A stretch of 64,000 nucleotides of DNA from Lycium barbarum (lineage: Eukaryota > Streptophyta > Magnoliopsida > Solanales > Solanaceae): contig NC_083341.1 of the NCBI RefSeq assembly GCF_019175385.1, forward strand, positions 16,624,203 through 16,688,202. Direction: 5' to 3'. The stretch's first letter is position 1, and each line of letters opens with the position of its first letter. The position numbers and the translations under genes are program-made. The notes beneath the pieces are model-generated. The model was not told the origin of the DNA and did no database searches. It saw only the letters and a program-made list of their open reading frames with translations. Shown here piece by piece: positions 10,985 through 22,200 of this stretch.

Positions 10985-12270
10985 AACAAAATCCCAATCT
11001 ATTGATACAATTGGATGCCGTAAATGATTTCAAGTTGTCAATAGATTTAGGTTGTTCGTTCGATAGAGGGTTGTTTCCGACCCCAATAGGTGTGTCACAA
11101 TTTGAATTGTTCTTTGTATAGGAAATGATAGTTGTCTACATATATACAACTCTATTAGTGTCACTAGTGATGGACAAAACACGAAAATAAATGTTGGGCA
11201 TTTTAAAGTCATGTGAGCTTAGTCTCAAAGAAAACATTATATGAGTTGTGTCACTTATGTACAATTAAAATACAAATTCAAGTGTAGAATTAAAAAGAAA
11301 TTAATTGATGAAGGCATTAGCTCATTGGGTATATTTGAGTGATTAAGGTTTCGTGTTGTTCATCATTCTTTTTCTCATCAAGAAAAGATTACAAGGAGGC
11401 TAATTATTTAAACTAAAGTGGTTACATTGATTAAGAAAAAAAATATACATAACTCGTGGTTGGAGAGTCTGCCTTAACCATCAGCTGACTAAGCCACGCC
11501 TTAATTAATACTGTACATGGGTTGCATGGAAATAATGGAGTAAAATTAACTATACTCATTCTATTTATTTTTTAATAGTATACGCTTGTGTAATTTAGAG
11601 AAGCAGCATTTTGCACCCAACTAACTTTTGGTACTGCTACGATTTAAGTGATTAGGTAATCTTTAAATTTTTGGCTTTTACTTTGAAACTAAATCCCACT
11701 TAGCTTATACTTGGTCTGGATTGCATAATCTCATGAATCATCGAGTTGAACGCAAGATGCGCTCGAAGCCATTAGGCTAAAGGCACATCTATCTGGGCGT
11801 CACGCATCGCATCGCAAAAAAAAAAAAAAAAAATTCACTTATACATTTTTGTTATTTAAGTATTCTCTAAACAGACAACTTCTTTCTTTTTCCTAATTTT
11901 TATCCGTTTTTCAATTGTCCTTGATGGAACAACTCAAAATCCAAATGTAATATTATTAGTTTGAAGTCAACGGTCGTCACTGTTGCTCAGTTAAGGTTTT
12001 TTTTTTTTTAATTATTATTATTGTCTGTTTTAGCTCTGTTACTTTAAAGAACTAGTATAGTTTTTACACTTGACAGTTCCATTTTTCTTTTTCGAAAATT
12101 TATTATTTTGATTACTGCTAAATTTATTTAAAACACAAAGATCAGCCTGGCAGTCCATTGCAAGCAATTACTGAAATCTTTTTTTTTTTTTCGTTGGTTT
12201 CGAAAAGCCATCACCGAAAGCAAAGTTAGGTAAATTTGTCTAAGCAAGATTTTGTAATTTTTGATGGTTC
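10985..12270. other. Intergenic, no gene seen
   Basis: AT-rich DNA. A segment ending near 11838 carries GCGTCACGCATCGCATCGC followed by an A run, which may be a decayed retroelement 3' end. Nothing firmer can be supported. Confidence 0.35.
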
Positions 12271-12274
12271 AATT

Positions 12275-12770
12275 AAAAGTAAAAATTCAAGGGATTTTTC
12301 TAAATTATGTGCCTCTTATAAAAGGAAATTAGAAAAGGGAAATTAAAACAAAAATGTGAGCTAAGCAGCTGATGGAATATGAGGTATGATCTTGATGCAA
12401 TTTTGCAAAAAGCCAAATCACTTTGCCACATTGGAGGATTGTCAAAGTCTTGATTTAGAAGTTACCAACCACTACTACCAGCCAATTTGGTCACTGCCTT
12501 GAAATGGTTAAAAATTAAACCTCAAGTTTTTCCAAGTACATAATCTTTGGCATGATGAAAAAGCAATTCCGTATATTAGTTCTAGAAGGTCATTAAGGTA
12601 TTCATGGATCTTGAATAAACGTAATTTTAAGAAAGTAACTTTCATGTCATATCAGCAGTTAATTAATCCCTTCTATTGAATGCCTTCATTTCTACTTCAC
12701 TAAATTGACCATTAATGCTTTTCTTAATTGATTTTGGGTCTAAATAGCATCAGGATGAACATTTTGATTG
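12275..12770 (+). repeat. Duplicated upstream block of second kinase gene
   Basis: Homologous to about 225-1070 upstream of the first kinase copy. For example, TTTGCCACATTG and TCTTGATTTAGAAGTTA are shared, as are TTTGGCATGATGA and TCATGGATCTTGAAT. Beyond about 12780 the second copy carries roughly 1.3-1.4 kb absent from copy 1 before homology resumes near 14230. The duplication unit therefore included the promoter and later gained an insertion here or lost one in copy 1. Confidence 0.75.
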
Positions 12771-12779
12771 CTCATTCTT

Positions 12780-14225
12780 AAAGCATAATTCTCTCTTTTT
12801 TCTTGTGTCATTCAAAATCGTTAGTCAATATTGCAAGAAAAGTGCTATTTCTCTCTCAAACTATTGTTTATATCTCTCGTCATAGATAAAAATGCTTTTA
12901 AGGGGTAGAGAAGAGTGATTTTGCATGATATATAAGAAAATTTTCAATGCAGACCAAATAAACAGCATCACTTGATAATTATCATACTTGCTAGTTGTCC
13001 CCTTATATATATACTTAGTTATAAAACCCCGGTGTTGTGCACGGGCCCAAACACAAATAAAATGTTGAAATTGACAGATAGTTTGTTTTATTAATTTTGG
13101 ATTGATAATATAAAGCTTTATTTAGCATCATAGAAGTACAAATCTTGAGTATGTGTTTTTAAATTTTTTTAGCTAACAGTCACTGTAAAAATATATTTTT
13201 AGATGTTTTTTGTTTTGGAACAATTTTTATGATTGTAGATTGTGATAAATTGCCTACACCTAAATAGAGGCTAATGGTTTCCCTATATTGAAATTTATCT
13301 CATCTTGTGTTGGAATTAGAAAGCATATGAACCGTAAACAATACTCCTTTATATGATGAAAAAGTACTACTATCAAGCAAATTCGAGGTTATGATATATT
13401 ATCCCTCAAACAAATAAAGATCACTGAGAAAATAAAATTGTTGAGAAGTTGGAAAAAGATTAGGAGAAATAAGAGGGTTGATGATAAAAGCATAAGGGCA
13501 AATTGGTGAACGAGCCAAAATATTTGTATGGCAGCTACAGTTAGATTCATTCTCCACCAGTAGCAATGCTCCATTTTATGACATTTACGAAAATATCCTT
13601 CTGGGCCATTATAGAAAGGTAGGAGTCGGATGATTACTGTATCAAAAGTTGTCTAGCTTTATTGTCATTAGCTGTTCAAAATCAACCATTAAAACCAACA
13701 GTACAAGCAAAGTGATGCATAAAAACTACTGAAATGACCAAAAGCCCTCAAGGTGAAGTGAATGTCAACAAGCAGTCATATTGACGGAGAGGCGCCTGTA
13801 TTCCCTCTTCTTAGATAGTAATATAATTATTACAGTATTGCTAATTTGATTGACTTTTTGGTTGTTTTTCTCTAAAAAGTTTTAGCATTTTATAGTAAAT
13901 TTTGTTCAAAATACATGTGAACCGTAATCCACTTCAAATAAAGAAATTCAGAATGTTGTTTCCTATATTTCAATTGGTGAAATTCTAAATTCACTTAATT
14001 TAACTGTCTATCAAGAAATGGATAAAACTTGTAACCGATATTTACATCAATCAATGAATACATGACATATGTCTTCAAATACACTATTATCATTAATTCA
14101 ACCATAATTAGTTAATACACATTTTCACCTTAATTTATCGGTTAATTATAATAAATTAGTATGGTTTAGATGTAAATACCGAATGCAAGTAAATCTTTAT
14201 CCAAAAGTGGAATAATCCCAAGAAA
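12780..14225. other. Second-copy-specific upstream insert, no gene seen
   Basis: AT-rich DNA without a plausible coding region or clear terminal repeats. It separates the two blocks that are contiguous upstream of the first kinase. Its origin is unknown. Confidence 0.4.
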
Positions 14226-14339
14226 GAAAAACCAATAGCACAGCCATTTTGTTGGTCCAATCCAATCTACCCCTCAAACTTGTTTCTGGAAGAAAATTGG
14301 AATTCAATTACCCATTTTCACTTCCACATTCCACAGTTT

Positions 14340-14371
14340 GCCACGTGGCACCAACCTAGTAGGCCACGTCA
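14340..14371 (+). promoter_or_regulatory. Paired ACGT elements (ABRE/G-box) of second kinase
   Basis: The perfect palindrome GCCACGTGGC lies at 14340-14349 and CCACGTCA at 14364-14371, 15 bp apart. Paired ACGT elements are the classical arrangement for strong ABA response. Copy 1 keeps only the first (ACGTGGC); the second has decayed to CCAAGTAA. A role in ABA induction is an inference from motif and family. Confidence 0.55.
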
Positions 14372-14510
14372 TGATTGTCCTCCGGCCTACCCAAAGCTGC
14401 CTAAAAACCACAAGCAATTGGCCACATATTAAAAGAACCAAACTTTTCAAGTCGTTTAAGAGGAAAAAATGCAACCTAAACCTTACCAAACTAATTTAGA
14501 TATTCACCAT

Positions 14511-14517
14511 TATATAA
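14511..14517 (+). promoter_or_regulatory. TATA box of second kinase gene
   Basis: TATATAA lies 82 bp before the ATG at 14593, matching the spacing in copy 1. Confidence 0.6.
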
Positions 14518-14592
14518 ACCTCTTTTGTAGCAGAACATGTCCTAAACTTGTTACACTTCCTAACTTGCTCCTACCAAATTCTTCTCCAATAA

Positions 14593-15705
14593 ATGGACTG
14601 GATCAGAGGCCACACTATTGGCCATGGCTCTACAGCTGTCGTCTCGGTCGCCATGTCATGCTCCTCCGGTGAGATTTTTGCTGTCAAGACCACAGAGCTA
14701 TCTCGGTCCGAATTCTTGCAAAAGGAGCACAAAATTCTATCAACATTGAACTCCCCTTACATAGTTGACTACAAGGGGTACGATGTAACCAGAGAGAACA
14801 ACAAGGTCATGTTCAATCTTATGATGGAATACATGTCCGATGGGACCCTCACTGATGAAATCAGGAAACAAGGAGGCCGGTTAGATGAGCAGTTGATCGG
14901 ATATTACACGAAGCAAATTGTTCAGGGACTAGACTACCTACATTCGAAAGGCATAGTGCATTGCGACATTAAGGGATGTAACATTTTGTTAGGTAAAACA
15001 GGTGCTAAAATTGGAGATTTTGGTTGTGCTAAGCTTGTTGATCAGGCTAAATGGAACGGTGGCACGCCTATGTACATGGCACCAGAAGTGGCTCGTGGTG
15101 AAGAACAAGGATTTCCAGCTGATATATGGGCATTAGGATGCACTATTACAGAAATGGCCACTGGTGGTTCACCATGGACTACCTTTGGCAACCCTGCTTC
15201 ATTGCTTTACCATATTGCATTTTCTGGCCAAACACCAGAAATTCCAAAGTTTTTGTCATCACAAGCAAGAGATTTTTTAACCAAATGCTTGACAAGAAAT
15301 CCAAAACAAAGATGGTCTGCTAAACAACTCCTTAATCATCCATTTCTTGAGGAGTCCAATTTATTATACAGAAATGCAAATCAAGATTTCATCACAAATT
15401 CTCCAACAAGCATTCTTGATCAAGACATTTGGAATTCAGAAACCAATGATGATTCAACACAAGAAATTAGTCCAATGGATTTAACTCTACAAAGGGTAAG
15501 AAAATTGTATATGCAATCAAGAAAACCAGACTGGAAATTGGATGAAGGTTGGATCACAGTCAGAGATTGCAATGAAGATTTGCCAGCTTGCCAAGATAAC
15601 ATTTTTTATTGCAGTAGTTGTAGTATACAACAGAGAACTATAATTAGCACTCTCAATTTTGTCACACATAAAAGAGATTCACCAAATAAAATTATATGTT
15701 CATAA
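14593..15705 (+). CDS. MAPKKK17/18-like protein kinase (MEKK type), copy 2
   Basis: Complete, intronless, 370 residues, the tandem paralogue of the gene at 1624. Kinase landmarks: glycine loop GHGSTAVV (10-17), Lys32, HCDIKGCN (123-130), DFG (142-144) and YMAPE (161-165). It is a non-RD kinase like copy 1. The activation segment is six residues shorter than in copy 1: twelve residues between DFG and GTPMYMAPE, against eighteen. This is an in-frame 18-nt difference at the part that controls activation. The C-terminal tail is shorter and diverged but keeps the motifs WITVRDCN and LNFVTH near the end. Upstream ACGT elements suggest ABA-responsive transcription. All catalytic residues are present, so an active enzyme is likely; altered activation is only a possibility. 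Confidence 0.95.
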   Translation: MDWIRGHTIGHGSTAVVSVAMSCSSGEIFAVKTTELSRSEFLQKEHKILSTLNSPYIVDYKGYDVTRENNKVMFNLMMEYMSDGTLTDEIRKQGGRLDEQLIGYYTKQIVQGLDYLHSKGIVHCDIKGCNILLGKTGAKIGDFGCAKLVDQAKWNGGTPMYMAPEVARGEEQGFPADIWALGCTITEMATGGSPWTTFGNPASLLYHIAFSGQTPEIPKFLSSQARDFLTKCLTRNPKQRWSAKQLLNHPFLEESNLLYRNANQDFITNSPTSILDQDIWNSETNDDSTQEISPMDLTLQRVRKLYMQSRKPDWKLDEGWITVRDCNEDLPACQDNIFYCSSCSIQQRTIISTLNFVTHKRDSPNKIICS

Positions 15706-15721
15706 ATCTGTCTCCTCTCTC

Positions 15722-15911
15722 AGAGGAGCGGACCCACTAGCAAATTTTGGGTGCTCCAGCACCCGTTGAACTCAGTCACGGAGTGTATAGTTGTATAGAA
15801 AATATAAAAGAAACAGATATAAATAGTTAATAGAGCACCCATGAAGTGATAATTTTACTTCTCTATTATTATCAAGCACCCCCGAACTCAAAATCCTGGG
15901 TCCGCTGCTCT
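15722..15911. mobile_element. Small TIR element (hAT-like MITE)
   Basis: Inverted ends AGCGGACCCA (left) and TGGGTCCGCT (right). The inner parts are also complementary (TTTTGGGTGCTC against GCACCCCCGAACTCAAAAT). It begins 17 bp after the stop codon of the second kinase, so it may lie in its 3' UTR. The flanks are CT-rich and no clean target duplication could be read. Confidence 0.65.
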
Positions 15912-17610
15912 CTCTTTTACCTTCCTTGGCTTACTTTTCTTATTTTGCATTTTGCATTTTCTCATTTGCACTTGTAGCAGAAGATATTAGCACACAGAAT
16001 TAAAATTCAACATCCAAAATTGTATAAAATCTCTAACCTTTGTGTTACCTTTCCTAGTTTACCACCTCAAAATTTTTAAGAGCTAAATTCAGTGGCAGAG
16101 CCATCCTTGTCGAAGAGGTGTCAAATTGCACCCCTTAGGTGAAAAATTACACTGTATAGATAGGTATATTTTTTAATGTATATATAGTATATGTTGCATC
16201 ATATTGACTTCTTCTTCTTGTATTTACTTTTATATTTGACTCACTTTAGTGAAAATAAGGTTATGCCATTAGCTCTGTTGTTTTCTCACCTGTCCACTCT
16301 CTAACTCATTATCCAGTTATGCCATTTTTTAATTTCTTTCTCATTTTGATTTAAATTTTCTTAAATAGTATAATTTTTACTTACAACTACCCTTTATTTA
16401 TATTTAAAACAAAATATGTGTCTGTTGGGCACAAATCTTTAATATACCATATATAATAAAAGTAGTCACCAGAATAAAAGAAATCAAAGCATGAGACATG
16501 CTTCATAAATTCCAGACAGGATGATGAGTCGGTCATGTCCTATGTATACTTACCCAAAGCTTGCAAAGATTTTTATATTATTTGACATTTTAGAAAGCAA
16601 CAAGTCATTTATAAAAGAAATTCAAATCTACCCTTATTATTTTAATTAGTGAAGTACAAATTTATATGCAAGGAAAATAAGCAATAGTTTAGTGTTTAAA
16701 CAAATAGTCTCTGATTAAGACTGTGAAATATATTTTCCAGAAATGTGAAAAAAGAATAAAGACAAATAAGATGAACCAGAATTACTGCATTATTAAGTTC
16801 TCCCACCCTTTGTGCTGGGTGAATGTTTACTTTTTGCATTTATTATTTGTGTAGGGGAGAGTCTGCTGTTTATGTCAAGCCACTCATAGTGTTTTAATTA
16901 ATAGTTTAATTAGTATTAGTATCTTTTCGGCATATGCTTCCAAATGCATTTATTTTTAGTCGTTCATTATCTCTGCATAAGCAAAACGTGAACAAATAGA
17001 ACTGGCGATCCAACTACATATTTTATTGTCAATGCTTCCATGGTCATGCCAAAAGAAAAATAAAAGCCTTAATTGAATAAAAATTTGACAAAATATCCAA
17101 CCTAACGATATTTGCCCTGCCTAATCTTTTTTTGGTACCATTACAAAGTCATAATATACACGTCACAAATAATATGCAATTATCTTGAGAGATTTGGTTT
17201 TGGAGTCTATTGCAAATGTTAATTAATTATATGACCCTTCTCATCAAAAGAGATCAGTAAAAGATTTAGCACACGAGATGTATAAATAAAATATAAGAGA
17301 TCTTGGTATGACTATTTTCTTCTATTCAAATAGTGAGTAAACATAGAAGATCGTTTCCTCCGGAAGAGTAGATTTTTTATTTTTATTTTTAAAAGAGGAT
17401 TTACTTCTGCCAAAAGATATACATGATCACATTTTGTTGGGCTAATGCTATCTCAACCTCTCCACCTACTTATGGGAAAAGTAGAAAATATAATAGAGAC
17501 CAGCCAAAGGGTTGGTACAGAAGTACAGTAGTTTATTTGAGTGAACTAATAGTAATAAGGTTAAACTCCTTGTGAGAACATCGATAAAATTGAAACGATA
17601 CAAAAACAAA
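15912..17610. other. Intergenic, no gene seen
   Basis: AT-rich. A segment from about 16088 (GTGGCAGAGCCATCC) looks like the left end of another decayed hAT-type repeat, but no matching right end was found. Confidence 0.35.
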
Positions 17611-17618
17611 TTACATTG

Positions 17619-18330
17619 TGTTCATGGTTCGGTTTGGGTCGATTATTGGTTAAAATCATAACCAAACCAATTTAGTCGGTTTTTAAATATCTAAAACCAT
17701 AACCAAACCAAGTAAAATAATAACCACCGGTTTGGTTATTGTCGGTTTGGTTCGGTTTGGTTCGGTTTTTTCGGGTTATGACTAGCCGTGATAATTCAAA
17801 TATTCTCTCTCTACATTCTTCAAATTTCTTACGAAACTCTTTTTTCCTCATAGCCCACAAGGGTGAACTTTGCTGCATATGGAAAGATACGCTGTTGGCA
17901 AATCAGGTGGACCAAACTTGCAACGCAGTTTAGATTCAAAAGAACAAGTCAAACAGAGGTTTCAAAATACAAACAACCCTTATGCTTACGACTTATTAGA
18001 GTTGGGCTTGGATTGTTGGACATATTCTTTTAAGACATGGGCCTTAAAAATAAGTAGACCAAAATTAAATTAATAATTAAAAGGTATAAACTATCTTTAA
18101 TTTTTTATGAAAAGCTAATATTATACATATAAATAATTATAAATTTTATGTATATAATTATCGGTTTGGTTCGGTTATTTTTTACTATAACCATAACCAA
18201 ACCAAATATTATCGGTTTTTCAAATTTAAAACCAAACCAAACCAAACTAAACCAAATGTCGGTTATTTTATTCGATTTGGTTAAATTTTCGGTTTGGTTT
18301 TGGTTTTAACCAAAACTGTGAACAGCCCTA
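17619..18330. mobile_element. hAT-like repeat rich in GGTTTGGTT words
   Basis: The ends are inverted: GTTCATGGTTCGGTTTGG at left, and AACCAAAACTGTGAACAGCCCTA at right. Both subterminal zones consist of CGGTTTGGTT and AACCAAACC words in opposite orientations. This repeat type is common in Solanaceae and a truncated relative starts at 58760. It contains no real gene. Confidence 0.65.
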
Positions 18331-18438
18331 ACGGTAACCTTCAAAGCTGAAGTCACACAGGCCCTTATAAACTCAGCTTAGCTTCCTTTCAAAACCTTCT
18401 ATATTGAATCATTTGTGTTTAGAAAACAGATCTAAACT

Positions 18439-18853
18439 GCGGGTGTGTTTGCTACAGAAAATGTTTTTCAATTTTTCCATGTTTGGTTGGTCAATATATT
18501 TTGAAAAACATTTTGTCTAGAAAAACAAGGTCCTTAAAAATGAGGAAAAGGACTTCCCTAATGAAAGTAGGGAAAACAAGTTTCATATATTATATTCCAA
18601 GTTCATTTTCTCCTTCCCACCCACCCAACGTCCCCAACCCTCATCCCTTGACCATCCCACCCCCTAGCACCTCTCGAACCCCCACTCCTCATCCCATTCC
18701 ACCTTTAGTGTTTAGCTAGGTTGCATACAAATGTTTTTGAGATAATATTTGTTTGTTTACTTACCAAACACTAGAAAATAAGTAAGAAAATCACTTATTT
18801 TCCAAGAAAACATTTTCCCTGAAAATATCTTCCTTCCATACCCAACACACCCT
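18439..18853. mobile_element. TIR MITE (GGGTGTGTTTG termini)
   Basis: The left end reads GGGTGTGTTTGCTACAGAAA. The right end reads TACCCAACACACCC. Inner segments (AAAATGTTTTTC and GAAAACATTTTCCC) are also inverted. No target duplication was identified, so the superfamily is not assigned. Confidence 0.6.
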
Positions 18854-19235
18854 TAACAAAGTTCAGAGGCCCTTCAATAAGCCCTGTTATTTCTTGGACT
18901 TCAGTGGCATTTACCAATAAATGTGATGCTTGTTTCTTTAAGCTGGACAAGTTCAGCCTGTGAGTATTCATAGCAACAAGGAAAATGAAGGATGCTTAAT
19001 TGAGCTTGATGACAGAGACAAATAATAAATGACTCTACAGGAAAGAAGCAAGGTGAAAACGCCTATTTTATTCACCTTTGGAGTAACCAAAAAACAAAAA
19101 AAAAAAAAATGAAGAAATAAAAGCTCAAGTCTATGCACGTCCAACTTTCGGTCATCGGTTCTCTTGGGAGAATTTACAAAAGTTATACTTACATAGAAAA
19201 GCATCTTTCAGCGGAAGCAAGTTGGTTAGTTGTCG

Positions 19236-22200
19236 TCAACACTGATAAATTGGCCTACGGTGTCTGGGCGAGGACGATGATTGAGTGGCAGAGGAAAGGT
19301 ACTCACCACAATCTGCTGCTGTCTCCGTTACATTCTCAAAATCTACACATTTTCCACTATTCTCAAAATTAGACCATCCATTTGACTCGTCAATTTTCTG
19401 GACCTCGTGGCTTATTGACTGCAACTGGTTCCGAAGTGTTTGATTGTAATCAAACAAACGATCATATTTACGACGAAATTCATCAAACTGGTTCTTTAAT
19501 TCCGATACAATAGCTCCTGCAGTCTGAGCCCTATTAGCTTCCATCTGGAAATCCATTTTCATTTTCTTCATTTTAGCTGTCAGGTCTGCAACCTCGTCCT
19601 GTAAAATCCTACGATGATCCTCCATATGCAATCTCCTTTCCTGGAGCATTATTTCTTCAGTCTTGATAATCTTCCCAACAGAGATGTTCTCCATTATTAC
19701 AGGGTGTAATATGTCCAACACCATCCATGCAAATAGTGAAAATCCTGCAAATTGCAGGTTTAGCGTTAAAACCAAAGAAATTTGCAGAACATGTCTGATA
19801 CGGATCAGTTGCTCGAGTATATGCATCTGCACAACCTAGATATATGTTAGGGCTTTTTCATTTTTGGCCAGTCAGCCAAAATTAATTACGGGTGCTAGCT
19901 AATAGATACAAAACATATACAATGACATGTATATATTGCGCATACAATATGTATATTATATGTACATATTTATACTTAATATATGAAACCTATACATTTG
20001 CTTGCTATTATTCGTTTGAGTGGTCCAAAAATGTAATTATCCCTATATGTTACTCCTATTAGCAAACTCCAGCTTCAGGTTTAGGTAATCTTTTTCTGGA
20101 GGGACAGAAAAAAACTCAGCTACTATTTGCTTGGTTAATCAATGAGAAAATCAGCAATTAATGGATCAATGTTTCTGTATGTATAAGACTGAACAATGAG
20201 AATCACATGCATTACTGGTGGATATGCGAGAAGCTACCTATAAGCTTCAAAGGTAATTTAGTAACTCATAGTACAAAAGGATACGACATGATTTCATTAA
20301 GAAACAAACTTTGGTGGACTTATTTGAAGAGAGATCTAGGGATAGTCAATAAACAAGAACCATATAAATGGCATCTGTTATGGTTAGGAGCTCAGTAGTT
20401 AAAGTAGTCGTGATATGCTCCCAATCCCGCAAGACATTGGAGAAACGTTCAAAGAAATGGAGAAACCATCTATATGAGGAAGAGGAATAGTTACCAAAGG
20501 GATGACAAAGCTAAATGCTAGTTCCAAATGCTTGTGGAAGATGAAACACCACATCCCCCTGTGGGAATTTCATGTGCTCAAAGGTAGTTGATATGATTAT
20601 AACTTGTAAATACTCGTAATAAATTTGGTGGCATTTGACCAGTTGAATGACAGGCTTCCAATAATTGTGAAGTTCATGGGCGCCTTGTTATTTATTAAGG
20701 ACCTAGTCACTTGAATCAAGTACAACAAACTTTATATTCAAAAGTAGTAAGATTTTAATCACATATATAGTTCGAAATTATGTTTGAAATTATGAAATCG
20801 AAATGACAGAATGCAAAGTGTCACATATACATGGTAGCATGTGTGCACAAGTGCATGTTACTTCCTTTTAATTTTCTCGACATTAAAATATTCTCTTTTG
20901 GTAAATATGCATCTCCAATTTTTGACTACTTATTCAAGGATGCGTAAAAATATACAGGAAGATTAGCAGCAATAATATGATACTAGATAATTAACAATTA
21001 TAACTGTTGGAATATGGCAATACAATGGAACAGCAGAAGTTCGAAACCTGTGTTCTGAAATGCAGGATGGATGTATTGGCTAATGAATCGAATTACCTAC
21101 TCAAAAAAAAAAAAAAAAAAAAGAAGGAAAAAACTAATCATGAAATAATGAACAAAAATGCACACGTCTATGTTATAAAATATATATCAATCGTGTGAAA
21201 GGTGGAGAGACAAATATACAGACGAATTCTGGAATAAGAGACATCGTCAATGTTAGAGTGAGATCTATTGAACCAAACTCTCCTTCTGTGAGCTACTTCT
21301 ACATCACCAAATAATAGAGATTACAGAAATGCAAATTAATTGCCAATGGAGTAAAAGCAAACAATTTATATTGTACAATTGATTGAAAGAGTGAGGGGTC
21401 CAGCTAAGAAAACCGAACGATCAGCTCATGTAATTATTAAGATTCAATGAGTGAATATGGATGTCTTTGTCATTGGAGTTATTAGTATTTAAATACAAGT
21501 TTAATATGTAATTAAATAAAGAATGTTTGAAAAGGCGAAGACTCCAGGTATCACTTTTCCAGACCTTTGTTTATAACCATAGTGTTTGGGCCAGCTTGCA
21601 CGCATCTCAACTAATTATACGGAGTACCTGCTACGTCCCACCATCACAAAGTACCAATTAACTCTGTCCACCAAGGCTTGCACAGGGGGAAGAAATCATC
21701 TAGTGCTTTTGCACTTTTCAAGACTTTGAATGCGTGGAAAATCTAATAAAACTTAAAAATGGCAACACAAACTACCATTACATAATGCATTATGAGTAAT
21801 GAAGAATCCATTGCTTTTTTTTTTTCAGAATGGTAACATAAAGAATCCATAGTTTTATTAAAGAATATTCTAGTCCATCAACTTTAGGGAGGTATTTTGG
21901 TCTCTTAAGATTTTAATTTACGGCTTCCCACTTTAATAATAGTTTAGATGATGAAGGAAAGATTGAGGAGCCTGGTCAAGTCGGATAGAATAGAGTAATA
22001 TAGCAGAAACAAAAGATAGTTGTTCGGAGCTTTGCCGACAGTGTTGTTAAAAGCCATGGTTTCGTCGCTTAAAGCGATAAAGTGATGCAAAGGGAGGAAT
22101 AATTGCTTCATCGGTGAAGCCATGCACTGCATAGTAATATGGGCTTCAAACAATGACCCACAAAGTGATCGGACAAGATGCAGTCGGTTCTTTGAATCTC

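Noticed and set aside
13016..13050. CCCCGGTGTTGTGCACGGGC motif as a transposon end
   Set aside because: It looks like a dispersed plant repeat word, but no partner end or target duplication was found.
17425..17480. Possible third copy of the kinase promoter (CACATTTTGTTGGGCTAAT)
   Set aside because: Only a short stretch resembles copy 1 near 1177, and no kinase coding sequence follows. Chance or a minor remnant.
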